Below, piece after piece: positions 1 to 9,382 of a stretch of 64,000 nucleotides of DNA (position 1 is its first letter; each line of letters begins with the position of its first letter). The position numbers and the translations under genes are program-made. The stretch comes from Cellulomonas sp. Root485. Lineage in GTDB: Bacteria > Actinomycetota > Actinomycetes > Actinomycetales > Cellulomonadaceae. Location of the stretch: the NCBI RefSeq assembly GCF_001426705.1, contig NZ_LMFC01000004.1, positions 327,292 to 391,291 of the forward strand, read 5' to 3'. Below the pieces are notes generated by a model. The model was not told the DNA's origin. It worked only from the letters and a program-made list of their open reading frames with translations, and did not search any database.

Positions 1-229
1 GTACCCGAGGTTCGACGTGTTCCACATCTACGAGGACCTCGGCCAGTTCGCCGTCACGATCACCACGGAGTGGTCGGGCCGGTACCAGGTCGAGGGCGAC
101 CCGCAGTGGCGCGAGGTCACTGGCACCGCCACCACGACGGCGACCGGCCCGCTGTTCGAGGTCCAGGAGCGCCGCTCGCACCTGGTCACCGGTCTGTGCA
201 CCGACGTCCCGAAACCCGCCGACTGCTGA
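1..229. repeat. Direct repeat copy 1: duplicated 3' end of PKD-protein gene
   Basis: These 229 bases repeat at 2803-3031. I count four differences, all synonymous, so the encoded 75 residues are identical. Identity stops exactly after the shared TGA codon: the sequence following each stop is unrelated. The upstream limit cannot be seen because the copy starts at the window edge. Confidence 0.95.
2..229 (+). CDS. PKD-domain secreted protein, C-terminal fragment (5' end outside window)
   Basis: Reading frame open from the left edge to the TGA at 227-229. The visible 75 residues match exactly the C-terminus of the protein at 2135-3031 and contain the end of a PKD-like beta-sandwich (FHIYEDLGQFAVTITTEW), then a tail with one cysteine in LCTDV and a C-terminal Cys. 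PKD domains are usually extracellular interaction modules. This is probably the last gene of an earlier copy of the lipoprotein/PKD pair seen at 1533-3031. The function is unknown. A GTG at 17 is in frame but lies inside the domain and is unlikely to be a start. Confidence 0.8.
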   Translation, partial: YPRFDVFHIYEDLGQFAVTITTEWSGRYQVEGDPQWREVTGTATTTATGPLFEVQERRSHLVTGLCTDVPKPADC

Positions 230-254
230 TCCGCCTCTGTCACTTTTCTTGCAG

Positions 255-294
255 ATCTGCCACTATTTCAGCAGATCTGCCACTCTAGTGGCAG
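255..294. repeat. Two tandem 20-bp near-palindromic units upstream of the nucleotidyltransferase gene
   Basis: Unit A is 255-274 and unit B is 275-294, both starting ATCTGCCACT. Unit B with the next base forms an inverted repeat, TCTGCCACT-CT-AGTGGCAGA. The array ends 33 bases before the ATG at 328 and could be the operator bound by the winged-helix part of the downstream protein. Related 20-bp units recur three times at 3117-3176. Confidence 0.75.
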
Positions 295-327
295 ACTTGG
301 CAGGCAAACGGGAGGGTGGTCGCGGCG

Positions 328-984
328 ATGGACCTGAACGACCCGATCACGTCCGTGATCCCGACTCTGGAGGGCCGGGTGTTCCAGGTGCTTGCGCGTA
401 CCGACCTGGCGCTGAGCGGGTCGCGGGTCGCGTCACTCATCCCGTCCGCGTCCAACGCCGGCGTCCGCACCGCGATCGCGCGGCTCGTCGACCAGGGGCT
501 AGTGCTTAGCCAATCCGCGCCGCCTGCCGTGCTCTATGTCGCGAATCGCAGGCACCTGATGTGGGATGCGATCGAGCAGTTGATGCGAGCCGCGGACTCC
601 GTACGGCACAGGCTCTCGGGCATCATCTACGACGTCGTGCGGATGGAGCTCGGAGTCGATGAAGCCGCGCACACGAGCGTCGCGCTGTATGGCTCGACCG
701 CTCGGGGCGACAATCGCCCGGACTCTGACATCGACCTGCTCCTGGTCACACGCAACGACCCCGCGGCGGATGAGAGGGTCGACCGGCTCGTGTCTCGTCT
801 CATCGGTGAGGTACACGGCGCCACCGGGAACGAGACGAACATCTACCCTGCGTCGCGCGCGCGCCTCGATTGGCTCGTCAGAAACGACGATCCGATGATC
901 GCGTCGTGGATCGCTGACGCGCGCACGCTCGTCGGCCCGGACGTCGGCCCTCTGCTCAAGGGAGGCTCGTGGCTCGCGTCGTGA
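328..984 (+). CDS. Winged-helix / MNT-type nucleotidyltransferase, putative antitoxin
   Basis: 218 residues. The first ~70 look like a winged-helix DNA-binding domain (LARTDLALSGSRVASLI...VRTAIARLVDQGLV). A polymerase-beta-type minimal nucleotidyltransferase follows, with GSTARGD at about 122 and the metal-binding pair DID at 134-136. In HEPN/MNT modules the nucleotidyltransferase neutralises the HEPN partner, in known cases by adenylylation, and the DNA-binding part can autorepress. ATG 328 is chosen because the in-frame GTG at 316 overlaps the GGAGGG ribosome binding site at 311-316. The stop overlaps the start region of the HEPN gene. Two tandem 20-bp palindromes lie just upstream. Confidence 0.75.
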   Translation: MDLNDPITSVIPTLEGRVFQVLARTDLALSGSRVASLIPSASNAGVRTAIARLVDQGLVLSQSAPPAVLYVANRRHLMWDAIEQLMRAADSVRHRLSGIIYDVVRMELGVDEAAHTSVALYGSTARGDNRPDSDIDLLLVTRNDPAADERVDRLVSRLIGEVHGATGNETNIYPASRARLDWLVRNDDPMIASWIADARTLVGPDVGPLLKGGSWLAS

Positions 985-1379
985 AGGTCAACCTCGCCCA
1001 AGCTCGAGAACGAGCCGGGCTGGCACGTGAGCATCTGCAGATCGCCCACGAGCGCCTAGAGATGTGCCGCGCGCGGCCCGAACGGTCACCCGAAGCGCAG
1101 GCGGCGGCTTCGAACGCGGTGCTCGCAGCCATCGCGGCCAGCGACGCGCTGTGTGGTCACGCGCTCGGCGAGCGTGCGGCCGACCAGGACCACGGCACGG
1201 CCACCACGCTGATCAAGACCGTGCAACCGGACGGCGTGCGCTTGGCGAACAAGCTCAGGCGACTGCTCAGCGACAAGACGCTGCTCCAGTACGGGACGTA
1301 CTGCACGCCGGTGACCGCCGAGCAGGCCGTTCGGGACGCGAAGGTGCTCGTCGATGCCTTGGACAGTCGTGGACTCTAG
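969..1379 (+). CDS. HEPN-domain protein, putative toxin partner
   Basis: 136 residues, all-helical in appearance, with ASDALCGHALGERAADQDH at about 57-75. R69 and H75 form an Rx5H motif, fitting the Rx4-6H signature of HEPN ribonucleases. A Tyr-Gly-containing segment (LLQYGTYC) follows at about 103-110. It overlaps the preceding nucleotidyltransferase gene, as toxin-antitoxin pairs usually do. The start is ambiguous: GTG 969 sits 3 bases after GGAGG, while GTG 981 overlaps the upstream TGA as GTGA but is 15 bases away from it. The toxic role is inferred from motif and pairing; no target can be read from the sequence. Confidence 0.65.
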   Translation: MARVVKVNLAQARERAGLAREHLQIAHERLEMCRARPERSPEAQAAASNAVLAAIAASDALCGHALGERAADQDHGTATTLIKTVQPDGVRLANKLRRLLSDKTLLQYGTYCTPVTAEQAVRDAKVLVDALDSRGL

Positions 1380-1532
1380 TTCTCAGTCGATATGAACCTT
1401 CAGCACGCCGCGTCCTGGGCGGTCGTTGTGCGGCTGGCCAGGGTGCCTTCCAAGGGCTGAGCAGATCCCGTGTTGTCCACAGATGTGGGCGATCGCGGTG
1501 CCAGAGTGTCCGGAATCGGTAGGTTCTCCCGC

Positions 1533-2138
1533 ATGCGTGGACGGGGCAGCACGGCAGGGGTGTGGCAGCGACGAGTGATTCCGGCGGTGCTCGGGGTGGC
1601 ACTGATGGCCTTGGTCGCCGGATGCACGGGTGGCGGGCCTGAACCCGCGGACTCGGCGACGCCGCCTGTCGTGGAGGTGACACCGACGCCCACGCCGACA
1701 CCGGTCGTCAAGCCGGAGAGGCCGGCGGCGATGGATGAGCCGACGACCGACGGAGCAATCGCGGCGGCGACGTACTTCTTGCAGCTGCACGATTACGCGT
1801 TCTCGACCGGCGACACAAAGCCGCTTCTTGCGATGTCGGGCGAGTCCTGCGATTTCTGCACGTATGTCAATGGGCAGGTGCAATCGATGGTGAGCACCGG
1901 CTACTCGAGCATTCGTGGGCCGGTGGACATCCTGGGAGCAGACAGCGCGGAGATCAGGGAAGACGAGTGGTTCCGGGTGCGCCTCAGCGCACACCAAGGG
2001 CCACTGACTGCTGTGGCTCCCGATGGGACACGCACGCAGACATCTGAAGGTGGGACGGTCGACTTCATCTTCGCCATCTCGCGGATCTCCGACGACTGGC
2101 GGGTGGAAGGGGTCGATGTCGAGGAGTCTCAGCTGTGA
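1533..2138 (+). CDS. DUF6318-like lipoprotein
   Basis: 201 residues. The N-terminus is Arg-rich followed by a hydrophobic segment ending in a lipobox, ALVAGC, so export and lipidation are expected. A Pro/Thr-rich spacer (VEVTPTPTPTPVVKPERP) follows, then a domain with DYAFSTGD and SCDFCTYV that resembles the actinobacterial DUF6318 family; that assignment is by recollection of motifs. A longer frame begins at GTG 1470. ATG 1533 is preferred because it gives a normal signal peptide and TAGGTT at 1520-1525 fits a -10 element placed for a leaderless message. The stop overlaps the next gene's GTG (GTGA), so the two are coupled. Confidence 0.65.
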   Translation: MRGRGSTAGVWQRRVIPAVLGVALMALVAGCTGGGPEPADSATPPVVEVTPTPTPTPVVKPERPAAMDEPTTDGAIAAATYFLQLHDYAFSTGDTKPLLAMSGESCDFCTYVNGQVQSMVSTGYSSIRGPVDILGADSAEIREDEWFRVRLSAHQGPLTAVAPDGTRTQTSEGGTVDFIFAISRISDDWRVEGVDVEESQL

Positions 2139-3031
2139 GCCCGGCCTTGGTTCGACTGATGGTTCTGGCTGCCCTTCTTCACCTTCCTCCCGCGACCAGC
2201 GAAAGCACTACATCTCCACCTCCGCCGGACGGCAACTTCAACGACTATGTGAGATCTGCGCCGCAAGCAGATTCCTACGATGTTCTGGGTTATTGGTCGA
2301 ACTGGCAGGTGGGGAACGAGACTAATGGCGGGACGGGACCGTCGGTCGTGCCGGCGACTGTCTGGGCTTATATGAATGCGATGGCGTGCATGGAGGCCTC
2401 TGGGCATTGGGTGCCGGCGGGTAGTGACGGTGGGTGCGTCACCGGGGTTCCACAGGCTCCTGTCTTGGACTGTGCTGGGCAGGAGTGGGTCGAGCCACGC
2501 TGGCGGCGGTATCAGGTGCCGCCCGCGACGGACTGGAGCGCCTGGGTCCAGATGGATGACGGCTCGTGCGGCGGTGAGGTGGTGCCAGTACTGACCGCGG
2601 AGGAGTTCCGGCGGTTGCCGTTGCCGGTGCCGGCGGTGCACATGCAGCCGGACACGGGCTGGGTGCTGGTGAACAAGGAGACGATCGTCTACACCGACCC
2701 GGCCCCGGTGACGTTGACGACCCAGCTGCTGGGTCGAGAGGTGACGGTGGAGGCGACGCCGTCGTGGTTCACGTACGACTGGGGTGACGGGTCAGGCCCG
2801 GAGTACCCGAGGTTCGACGTGTTCCACATCTACGAGGACCTCGGCCAGTTCGCCGTCACGATCACCACGGAGTGGTCGGGCCGGTACCAGGTCGAGGGCG
2901 ATCCGCAGTGGCGCGAGGTCACCGGCACCGCCACCACGACGGCGACCGGCCCGCTGTTCGAGGTCCAGGAGCGCCGGTCTCACCTGGTCACCGGTCTGTG
3001 CACCGACGTCCCGAAACCCGCCGACTGCTGA
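2135..3031 (+). CDS. Secreted PKD-domain protein
   Basis: 298 residues. A short hydrophobic N-terminus (LVRLMVLAALLHLPPATS) is a plausible signal peptide. The middle region has Trp- and Cys-rich stretches (about six Cys), suggesting disulfides outside the cell. The C-terminal third is PKD-like: TVEATPSWFTYDWGDGS, then FHIYEDLGQFAVTITTEW. GTG 2135 overlaps the upstream lipoprotein stop, so the two are co-translated and probably work together at the cell surface. Its last 229 bases duplicate 1-229. I do not recognise a named family for the N-terminal part. Confidence 0.75.
   Translation: MSPALVRLMVLAALLHLPPATSESTTSPPPPDGNFNDYVRSAPQADSYDVLGYWSNWQVGNETNGGTGPSVVPATVWAYMNAMACMEASGHWVPAGSDGGCVTGVPQAPVLDCAGQEWVEPRWRRYQVPPATDWSAWVQMDDGSCGGEVVPVLTAEEFRRLPLPVPAVHMQPDTGWVLVNKETIVYTDPAPVTLTTQLLGREVTVEATPSWFTYDWGDGSGPEYPRFDVFHIYEDLGQFAVTITTEWSGRYQVEGDPQWREVTGTATTTATGPLFEVQERRSHLVTGLCTDVPKPADC
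2803..3031. repeat. Direct repeat copy 2: 3' end of PKD-protein gene
   Basis: Second copy of 1-229, with four synonymous differences. It ends at the TGA codon (3029-3031), after which the two loci diverge at once. Confidence 0.95.
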
Positions 3032-3116
3032 CGTTCGGAACGAGGAACCGATTGCGGCCGTGGTCTGCTGCCACGAGTCTGCGAGTGCCAACGGCACGCC
3101 CCGGGCTCGCGCTCCC

Positions 3117-3176
3117 TCTGCTACTCGACTGGCAGTTCTGCTACTCGACTGGCAGTTCTGCTACTCGGGTGGCAGA
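3117..3176. repeat. Three tandem 20-bp units related to those at 255-294
   Basis: Units at 3117-3136 and 3137-3156 are identical (TCTGCTACTCGACTGGCAGT). The third, 3157-3176, differs at three positions (GG for AC in the middle, final A). All fit a TCTGCYACT-NNNN-TGGCAG pattern, matching the units before the nucleotidyltransferase gene. The array lies between the PKD gene and tRNA-Arg with no gene beside it, so it may be a relic of a lost module. I see no gene in the rest of 3032-3243. Confidence 0.85.
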
Positions 3177-3243
3177 AGGTGCGCTCGGGTTCCGTGGAGG
3201 CCTGGGTCGATCGCTCGGCGACTGATCAGAGTGGTCGCGTGGG

Positions 3244-3316
<73 letters not shown>

Positions 3317-3435
3317 TGGACGTGCGCCCACAAGCGTAACGGCGAGGCAACCGATCCTCTGCGCGGCAGGAACCGGACACCGCCGCACCGCGTGGCGCGT
3401 TTTGCCAGGTCAGATCGCACCGTGACAATGGTTGC

Positions 3436-5202
3436 GTGAGCGCACAGCCCGGCACCGCGCCAGTGCAGCCTGTGCCGACCGCGCAGCCACCGGCCGCACA
3501 CGCGCGCCATGCCGCCTCCGACCCGCGTGATGTCCTCGCGCGCCCGCTCGCGGCGACGTCGCTGCTGGACGCTGTCCGGGACCTGCACCGCGACGTGGAG
3601 CGCACCGGGTTCCCGCTGGAGATCGAGGGGATCACGTCGGCGCGGGCGTCCCGGGCTCGGCTCGTCGACCAGCTCGGTGAGCATCTCGTCCCGCGCCTCA
3701 CGGAGCTCTCGGCGCCGGCGGTCGTGGTCATCTCGGGGTCGACCGGTGCGGGCAAGTCGACGCTGGTGAACTCGTTGGTCGGCTCGGAGGTGAGCACGGC
3801 TGGGGTGCTGCGGCCGACGACTCGGCGACCGGTGCTGGTGCACAACCCGCTCGACGAGGAGCTCCTCTCGCACCACCCGGTCCTGGAGTCCGTGACGGTC
3901 GTCGCAGACGAGCAGGTCCCGCGTGGGATCGCGCTGCTGGACGCCCCGGACCTGGACTCGGTGCTGGAGTCGAACCGGGAGTCCGCGCACCGGCTGCTCG
4001 AGGCGGCTGACCTGTGGCTGTTCGTGACGACTGCTGCCCGCTATGGCGACGCGTTGCCCTGGCGGGTCCTGCAGGGTGCCGTCGAGCGCGGTGCGTCCAT
4101 CGCGATGGTGCTCAACCGGGTCCCACCGGCGTCGCTTCCGACGGTGCGCGGCGACCTCCTCGACCGGCTGCGTGGCCACGGGCTGCAGGGATCCCCCCTG
4201 TTCGTCGTGCCGGACCTGGGTCCGCACGAGGGCTTGCTGCCGGCTGCGGTGGTCGCGCCGATCCGGCGGTGGCTCGCGATGCTGGCCGGCCCGGATCGCG
4301 CGCGCACGGTCATCGGACGCACCCTGCGCGGGTCGCTCGCGGCGCTGCGCCCCTGGGTCGACGAGCTGGCCGAGGCCGTGCAGGCGCAGGCCGATGCGGC
4401 CGGAGCGATCGCGTCGGTGCTCGACGCGGCGATCGAGGCGCCGACCGCGCAGGCGTCGGCGTCGATCCGCGGGGGTGCCGTCGCGGACGGTGCGGTGCGG
4501 GCGCGGTGGTCGGAGCTCGCTGCGGACAGCGGTCCGCTCGGCCGGGTGGTCCGCCCGTCGGGTCGGATCCGGGGTTCCTCGCGCGAGGGCCGTGCGCGGG
4601 TGGCGGCGATCGAGCCGCTGGTGGAGGACCTGACCCGGTCGGCGGCGGCCACGCTCACGGCTGCCGGCGCGCACACCGAGGGTGTGCTGCGGGCCGCGCT
4701 CACCGGCCCCGACGCACCGGCGGGCGGCGCATCCGTCGACGCGGCGTGGGAGTCGTCGACGTTGCGCACCGGTCGACGGAGCACCGCCGAGCAGGCTGCG
4801 CGGGCCTGGACGGCCCAGGGTCCGCGCGTGGTACGCGCAGCGCTGACGGTCGGACCTGCGGAGACGTCGCCCGACGGGATCGCGCGTCCGCGCCGGGACG
4901 TCTCGCGCGAGGCCCGTCGACGGTCGAAGGCCGTGAACGCGCTGGGCGACGTAGGCCTCGCGGCCGTCGCGCTCGCGGCGGCCTCGGGGGTGCGCGAGGC
5001 GCGTGACCTCCTGGTGGACCTGATCGACACCGCGGGCGAGCGCGCCGCCGACGAGCTGCGCGACGACCTGGTCGCCCGCGTGGCCGGGCAGGTGGCGGTC
5101 GAGCGTGCGGCGGTCGGCGAGGTGCTGTCCGACCCGGACCTCGCCGAGGACGCCTCGTCGCGGCTGCGTCTGCGGCTCGCCGTGCTGAAGGGACTCACGT
5201 GA
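3436..5202 (+). CDS. Dynamin-like GTPase, pair 1, first subunit
   Basis: 588 residues. The P-loop GSTGAGKST lies at about 101-109, and a switch II-like DAPDLDS starts near 169. The G4 position reads LNRVP, without the normal Asp, so guanine specificity is uncertain. An amphipathic or weakly hydrophobic stretch (LGDVGLAAVALAAASGV) near 500 could contact membrane. Side-by-side large GTPases of this kind resemble the actinobacterial DynA/DynB proteins, which act at the division membrane; that role is by analogy. GTG 3436 has GACAAT (3424-3429) six bases upstream, suggesting a leaderless message. Its stop overlaps the next start as GTGA. Confidence 0.8.
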   Translation: MSAQPGTAPVQPVPTAQPPAAHARHAASDPRDVLARPLAATSLLDAVRDLHRDVERTGFPLEIEGITSARASRARLVDQLGEHLVPRLTELSAPAVVVISGSTGAGKSTLVNSLVGSEVSTAGVLRPTTRRPVLVHNPLDEELLSHHPVLESVTVVADEQVPRGIALLDAPDLDSVLESNRESAHRLLEAADLWLFVTTAARYGDALPWRVLQGAVERGASIAMVLNRVPPASLPTVRGDLLDRLRGHGLQGSPLFVVPDLGPHEGLLPAAVVAPIRRWLAMLAGPDRARTVIGRTLRGSLAALRPWVDELAEAVQAQADAAGAIASVLDAAIEAPTAQASASIRGGAVADGAVRARWSELAADSGPLGRVVRPSGRIRGSSREGRARVAAIEPLVEDLTRSAAATLTAAGAHTEGVLRAALTGPDAPAGGASVDAAWESSTLRTGRRSTAEQAARAWTAQGPRVVRAALTVGPAETSPDGIARPRRDVSREARRRSKAVNALGDVGLAAVALAAASGVREARDLLVDLIDTAGERAADELRDDLVARVAGQVAVERAAVGEVLSDPDLAEDASSRLRLRLAVLKGLT

Positions 5203-6686
5203 CCCAGACGATCGGCTCGACGCTGCACGGCGACGACACGGCAGCACTCACGGCTCGCGTCGACGCGCTCGGCCGTGCCCTCGCGATCGGCGGGGCGCGT
5301 CTGGCGCCGGCCGTGGTGAAGAAGGTCGTCTCGACGGTCGACAGCGTGCACGAGCGGCTCGACCTCGGCGTGGACCACACGGTCGTCGCGCTCGTCGGCG
5401 GCACCGGATCGGGCAAGTCGAGCCTGTTCAACGCGATCTGCCGGCTCGACTTCGCCGACGTGGGTGTGCGGCGGCCGACGACGTCGGAGATCACGGCGTG
5501 CGTGTGGGGCGACGACGGTGGGCCCCTGCTCGACTGGCTCGGCGTCGTGCCGGACCGCCGCATCGAGCGCGAGAGCCTGCTCGACGGCGAGAGCGAGGCG
5601 GCGCTGCGTGGTCTGGTGCTCCTCGACCTGCCCGACCACGACTCGATCGCCCCGGAGCACCGCGAGGTGGTTGACCGGCTGCTGCCGCAGGCCGACCTGC
5701 TCGCGTGGGTGGTCGATCCGCAGAAGTACGCCGACGACGCCCTGCACAGCGGCTACCTGCGGCGGCTGGTCGGGCACGAGGCGTCGATGGTCGTGGTGCT
5801 CAACCAGGTCGACACCGTGCCGCCCGACGTGCGACCTGCCCTCGTGGCTGACGTCGAGAACCTCCTCGTCGACGACGGGCTCACGGGCGTGCCGGTCCGC
5901 GAGGCGTCCGCCCGCACCGGCGAGGGTCTCGTCGCGCTGCGAGAGCTCCTGTCCACGTACGTGGAGTCGCGGTCGCTGGCCGCGCGACGGGCGAGTGCCG
6001 AGCTGAACGACGCCGCCGCCCTGCTCGCCGCGGAGGTCGCGGCGCGCGAACCGGCTCCGGCTGCCCTCTCCGTGACCGACGTCGTGGACCGGCTCGCCGC
6101 CGCGATCGGGCTGCCGGCCGTTGCCGCGGGAGTCGGCACAGCCGTGCGGACGGGGTCGACCTCCGCGCCCGGGTTCGGTGCGGTCCAGGAGGACGCTGTC
6201 GAGCTGGCGCGGGCGACGTGGCTCGAGGCCGTGACCGCGGGCCTGCCTCGCCGGTGGGGCAAGGACGTCGCTTCGCGGGTGGCGTCGACCACCGAGATGC
6301 GCCTCGCCGTGACGGACGCCCTGACGCAGCTGACGCTCACCGCGCGACGCTCCGGACTTGCACTGGCGCTGACCGTCGCCGCCGTCGCGCTCGCAGGTGC
6401 TGCGCTGCTCGTCGGGTCGGTGGCGATCGGCTCGTTGGTCGGAGCGGGGGACGCGAACGTGTGGGCTCCTGTGGGCGCGGTCGTGCTGCTCGTCGGGTCG
6501 GTGCTCGCCTTCGTCGCGGCCGGGGCGGCCCGGCGTTCGGCGGGGCGGCGGCGTACCGCGCGGGTGCTGCAGGACGGTCGATCGGCGCTGGAGAACGTCG
6601 CGCGGGCGCGGCTCGCGGTGCCCACCGAGGCGGTCCTGGCGGAGCACCGCACGGTCCGCGAGCTCGTCGCGGCCGCTCGGGCCTGA
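5199..6686 (+). CDS. Dynamin-like GTPase, pair 1, second subunit with C-terminal membrane hairpin
   Basis: 495 residues. The P-loop GGTGSGKSS lies at about 67, followed by switch II LLDLPDHDS and a G4-like LNQVD. Two strongly hydrophobic segments near 385-440 (LALTVAAVALAGAALLVGS and WAPVGAVVLLVGSVLAFV) make a membrane hairpin, then a basic tail. It is translationally coupled to the preceding GTPase by a 4-bp GTGA overlap with AAGGGA upstream, so the two probably form a heteromer in which this one is the membrane anchor. A paralogue is at 11233-12861. Confidence 0.8.
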   Translation: MTQTIGSTLHGDDTAALTARVDALGRALAIGGARLAPAVVKKVVSTVDSVHERLDLGVDHTVVALVGGTGSGKSSLFNAICRLDFADVGVRRPTTSEITACVWGDDGGPLLDWLGVVPDRRIERESLLDGESEAALRGLVLLDLPDHDSIAPEHREVVDRLLPQADLLAWVVDPQKYADDALHSGYLRRLVGHEASMVVVLNQVDTVPPDVRPALVADVENLLVDDGLTGVPVREASARTGEGLVALRELLSTYVESRSLAARRASAELNDAAALLAAEVAAREPAPAALSVTDVVDRLAAAIGLPAVAAGVGTAVRTGSTSAPGFGAVQEDAVELARATWLEAVTAGLPRRWGKDVASRVASTTEMRLAVTDALTQLTLTARRSGLALALTVAAVALAGAALLVGSVAIGSLVGAGDANVWAPVGAVVLLVGSVLAFVAAGAARRSAGRRRTARVLQDGRSALENVARARLAVPTEAVLAEHRTVRELVAAARA

Positions 6687-6818
6687 GCCGCCCACAGCCC
6701 CCACCGCAGCGCGCTCGGTCCACCGGTCCGCGGCCGCCGGCCACGCCCGGCACCGTGGACGTCGACCCTGGTCGCACGAGCCCCGCAGCCGCTGGGGCAC
6801 ACGCACCGGAGGTATCCC

Positions 6819-7322
6819 ATGAGCATGCAGTCGCTGGACCTGACCGTCGTCGGGTGGATCGGCACGGACGTGCGGATCCATCACGAGTCGGACGGCGGCG
6901 TCCCGTTCACCACGTTCCGGCTGGGCAGTACGCGCCGCTGGTTCGACAAGCAGGCAGGTGTCTGGCGTGACGCGCAGACGGAGTGGTTCAACGTGAAGGT
7001 GTGGCGCACCACCGCACTCAACGCCGCGCGGTCGCTGCGCAAGGGTGACCCGGTCATCGTGCAGGGTCTGCTGTCCACCGAGGAGTGGGTCGGCGCCGAC
7101 GGTCCGCGCACCTCGCTCGTGCTGGACGCCAGCGCGCTCGGCCCCAACCTGGCGTTCGGCAGCAGCCACTTCGCGCGGACCGTGAGTCCGACGGCAGCCG
7201 GCGGGAGCGACGACGCCCCCGCCGACGTCTCCGGACTGGAGGAGGTCCCGGAGGACGAGGAGGCCGGCCACGCCCCGGTGGCCGACGACGATCAGGAGCT
7301 CGCGCTGGCCGGTGCCAGGTGA
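6819..7322 (+). CDS. ssb: Single-stranded DNA-binding protein
   Basis: 167 residues. The OB-fold shows TVVGWIGTDVRI, FRLGSTRRW, EWFNVKVWRTTALNAARSLRKGDPVIVQG. An acidic, disordered tail follows, ending ELALAGAR rather than the DDDxPF-type tip that recruits repair and replication partners, so this looks like a specialised paralogue (as in SsbB-type proteins) rather than the replicative SSB. ATG 6819 follows a GGAGGT ribosome binding site. It sits between the GTPase pair and ettA; an ssb-like gene next to ettA also occurs in mycobacteria (from memory). Confidence 0.9.
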   Translation: MSMQSLDLTVVGWIGTDVRIHHESDGGVPFTTFRLGSTRRWFDKQAGVWRDAQTEWFNVKVWRTTALNAARSLRKGDPVIVQGLLSTEEWVGADGPRTSLVLDASALGPNLAFGSSHFARTVSPTAAGGSDDAPADVSGLEEVPEDEEAGHAPVADDDQELALAGAR

Positions 7323-7327
7323 TCGCC

Positions 7328-7333
7328 TAGGCT
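7328..7333 (+). promoter_or_regulatory. Putative -10 element of ettA (TAGGCT)
   Basis: TAGGCT just after the ssb stop fits the actinobacterial TANNNT -10 pattern. The -35 region (CTGGCC, 17 bases upstream) is poor. It would give ettA a 5' leader of about 155 nt, in which I see no clear ORF or strong hairpin. Confidence 0.4.
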
Positions 7334-7495
7334 GGGGCACCGGCAGCCCGACGACGTGGCCGGTCGGACCGCGCGCACAGCGCAGCGCGGTCGGCCAGCC
7401 TCGCGGGCGAGCCGGTCAGCAGTGCCCCGAGAACGCGCCCCGAGACCGAGCGTGCGGGGCGACCCCCATCGAGCACCGAGGCGGACGAAGAGCCA

Positions 7496-9171
<1,676 letters not shown>

Positions 9172-9178
<7 letters not shown>

Positions 9179-9249
9179 CGGCAGACGCAAGCCCGCCCGA
9201 CTGACGGCGGACGCAAGCCTGCCCGACTGGCAGCCGGCGCGAGTCCGCC
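9172..9249. repeat. Three tandem 26-bp repeats across the ettA stop codon
   Basis: Units 9172-9197, 9198-9223 and 9224-9249 begin CGACTGACGGC and end GCC. Units 1 and 2 differ at two positions; unit 3 is more diverged. The first unit contains the ettA TGA, so the array probably expanded from the gene's own end. Confidence 0.85.
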
Positions 9250-9295
9250 CGTTCCCGTAGGGGCAGGCGGGGGACGTGATCCCCTGCACGCACGA

Positions 9296-9323
9296 GCCGC
9301 CCGTTCCTGTGGGAGCGGGCGGC
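9296..9323 (+). terminator. Hairpin terminator after ettA
   Basis: Stem GCCGCCCG...CGGGCGGC with a partly paired inner TCC/GGA and a short loop, followed by TTCGTCG. It separates ettA from the second GTPase pair. Confidence 0.65.
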
Positions 9324-9355
9324 TTCGTCGATGAGCCGCCCGCGACCTGCGCGGA

Positions 9356-9361
9356 TACGCT
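9356..9361 (+). promoter_or_regulatory. Putative -10 element (TACGCT) of second GTPase pair
   Basis: TACGCT lies 21 bases before GTG 9383, between the ettA terminator and the gene, so the second pair likely has its own transcript. The same hexamer precedes the phosphatase gene at 36171. Confidence 0.45.
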
Positions 9362-9382
9362 GCACACGACCTGAGAGGCGGT

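Noticed and set aside
1473..1481. TTGTCCACA, a DnaA-box-like 9-mer
   Set aside because: Single occurrence next to ordinary genes; an origin would show a cluster and dnaA/dnaN nearby.
4041..7340. 1099-codon minus-strand open frame opposite pair 1 GTPases and ssb
   Set aside because: Same artefact: no recognisable domain and it covers three well-supported genes on the other strand.
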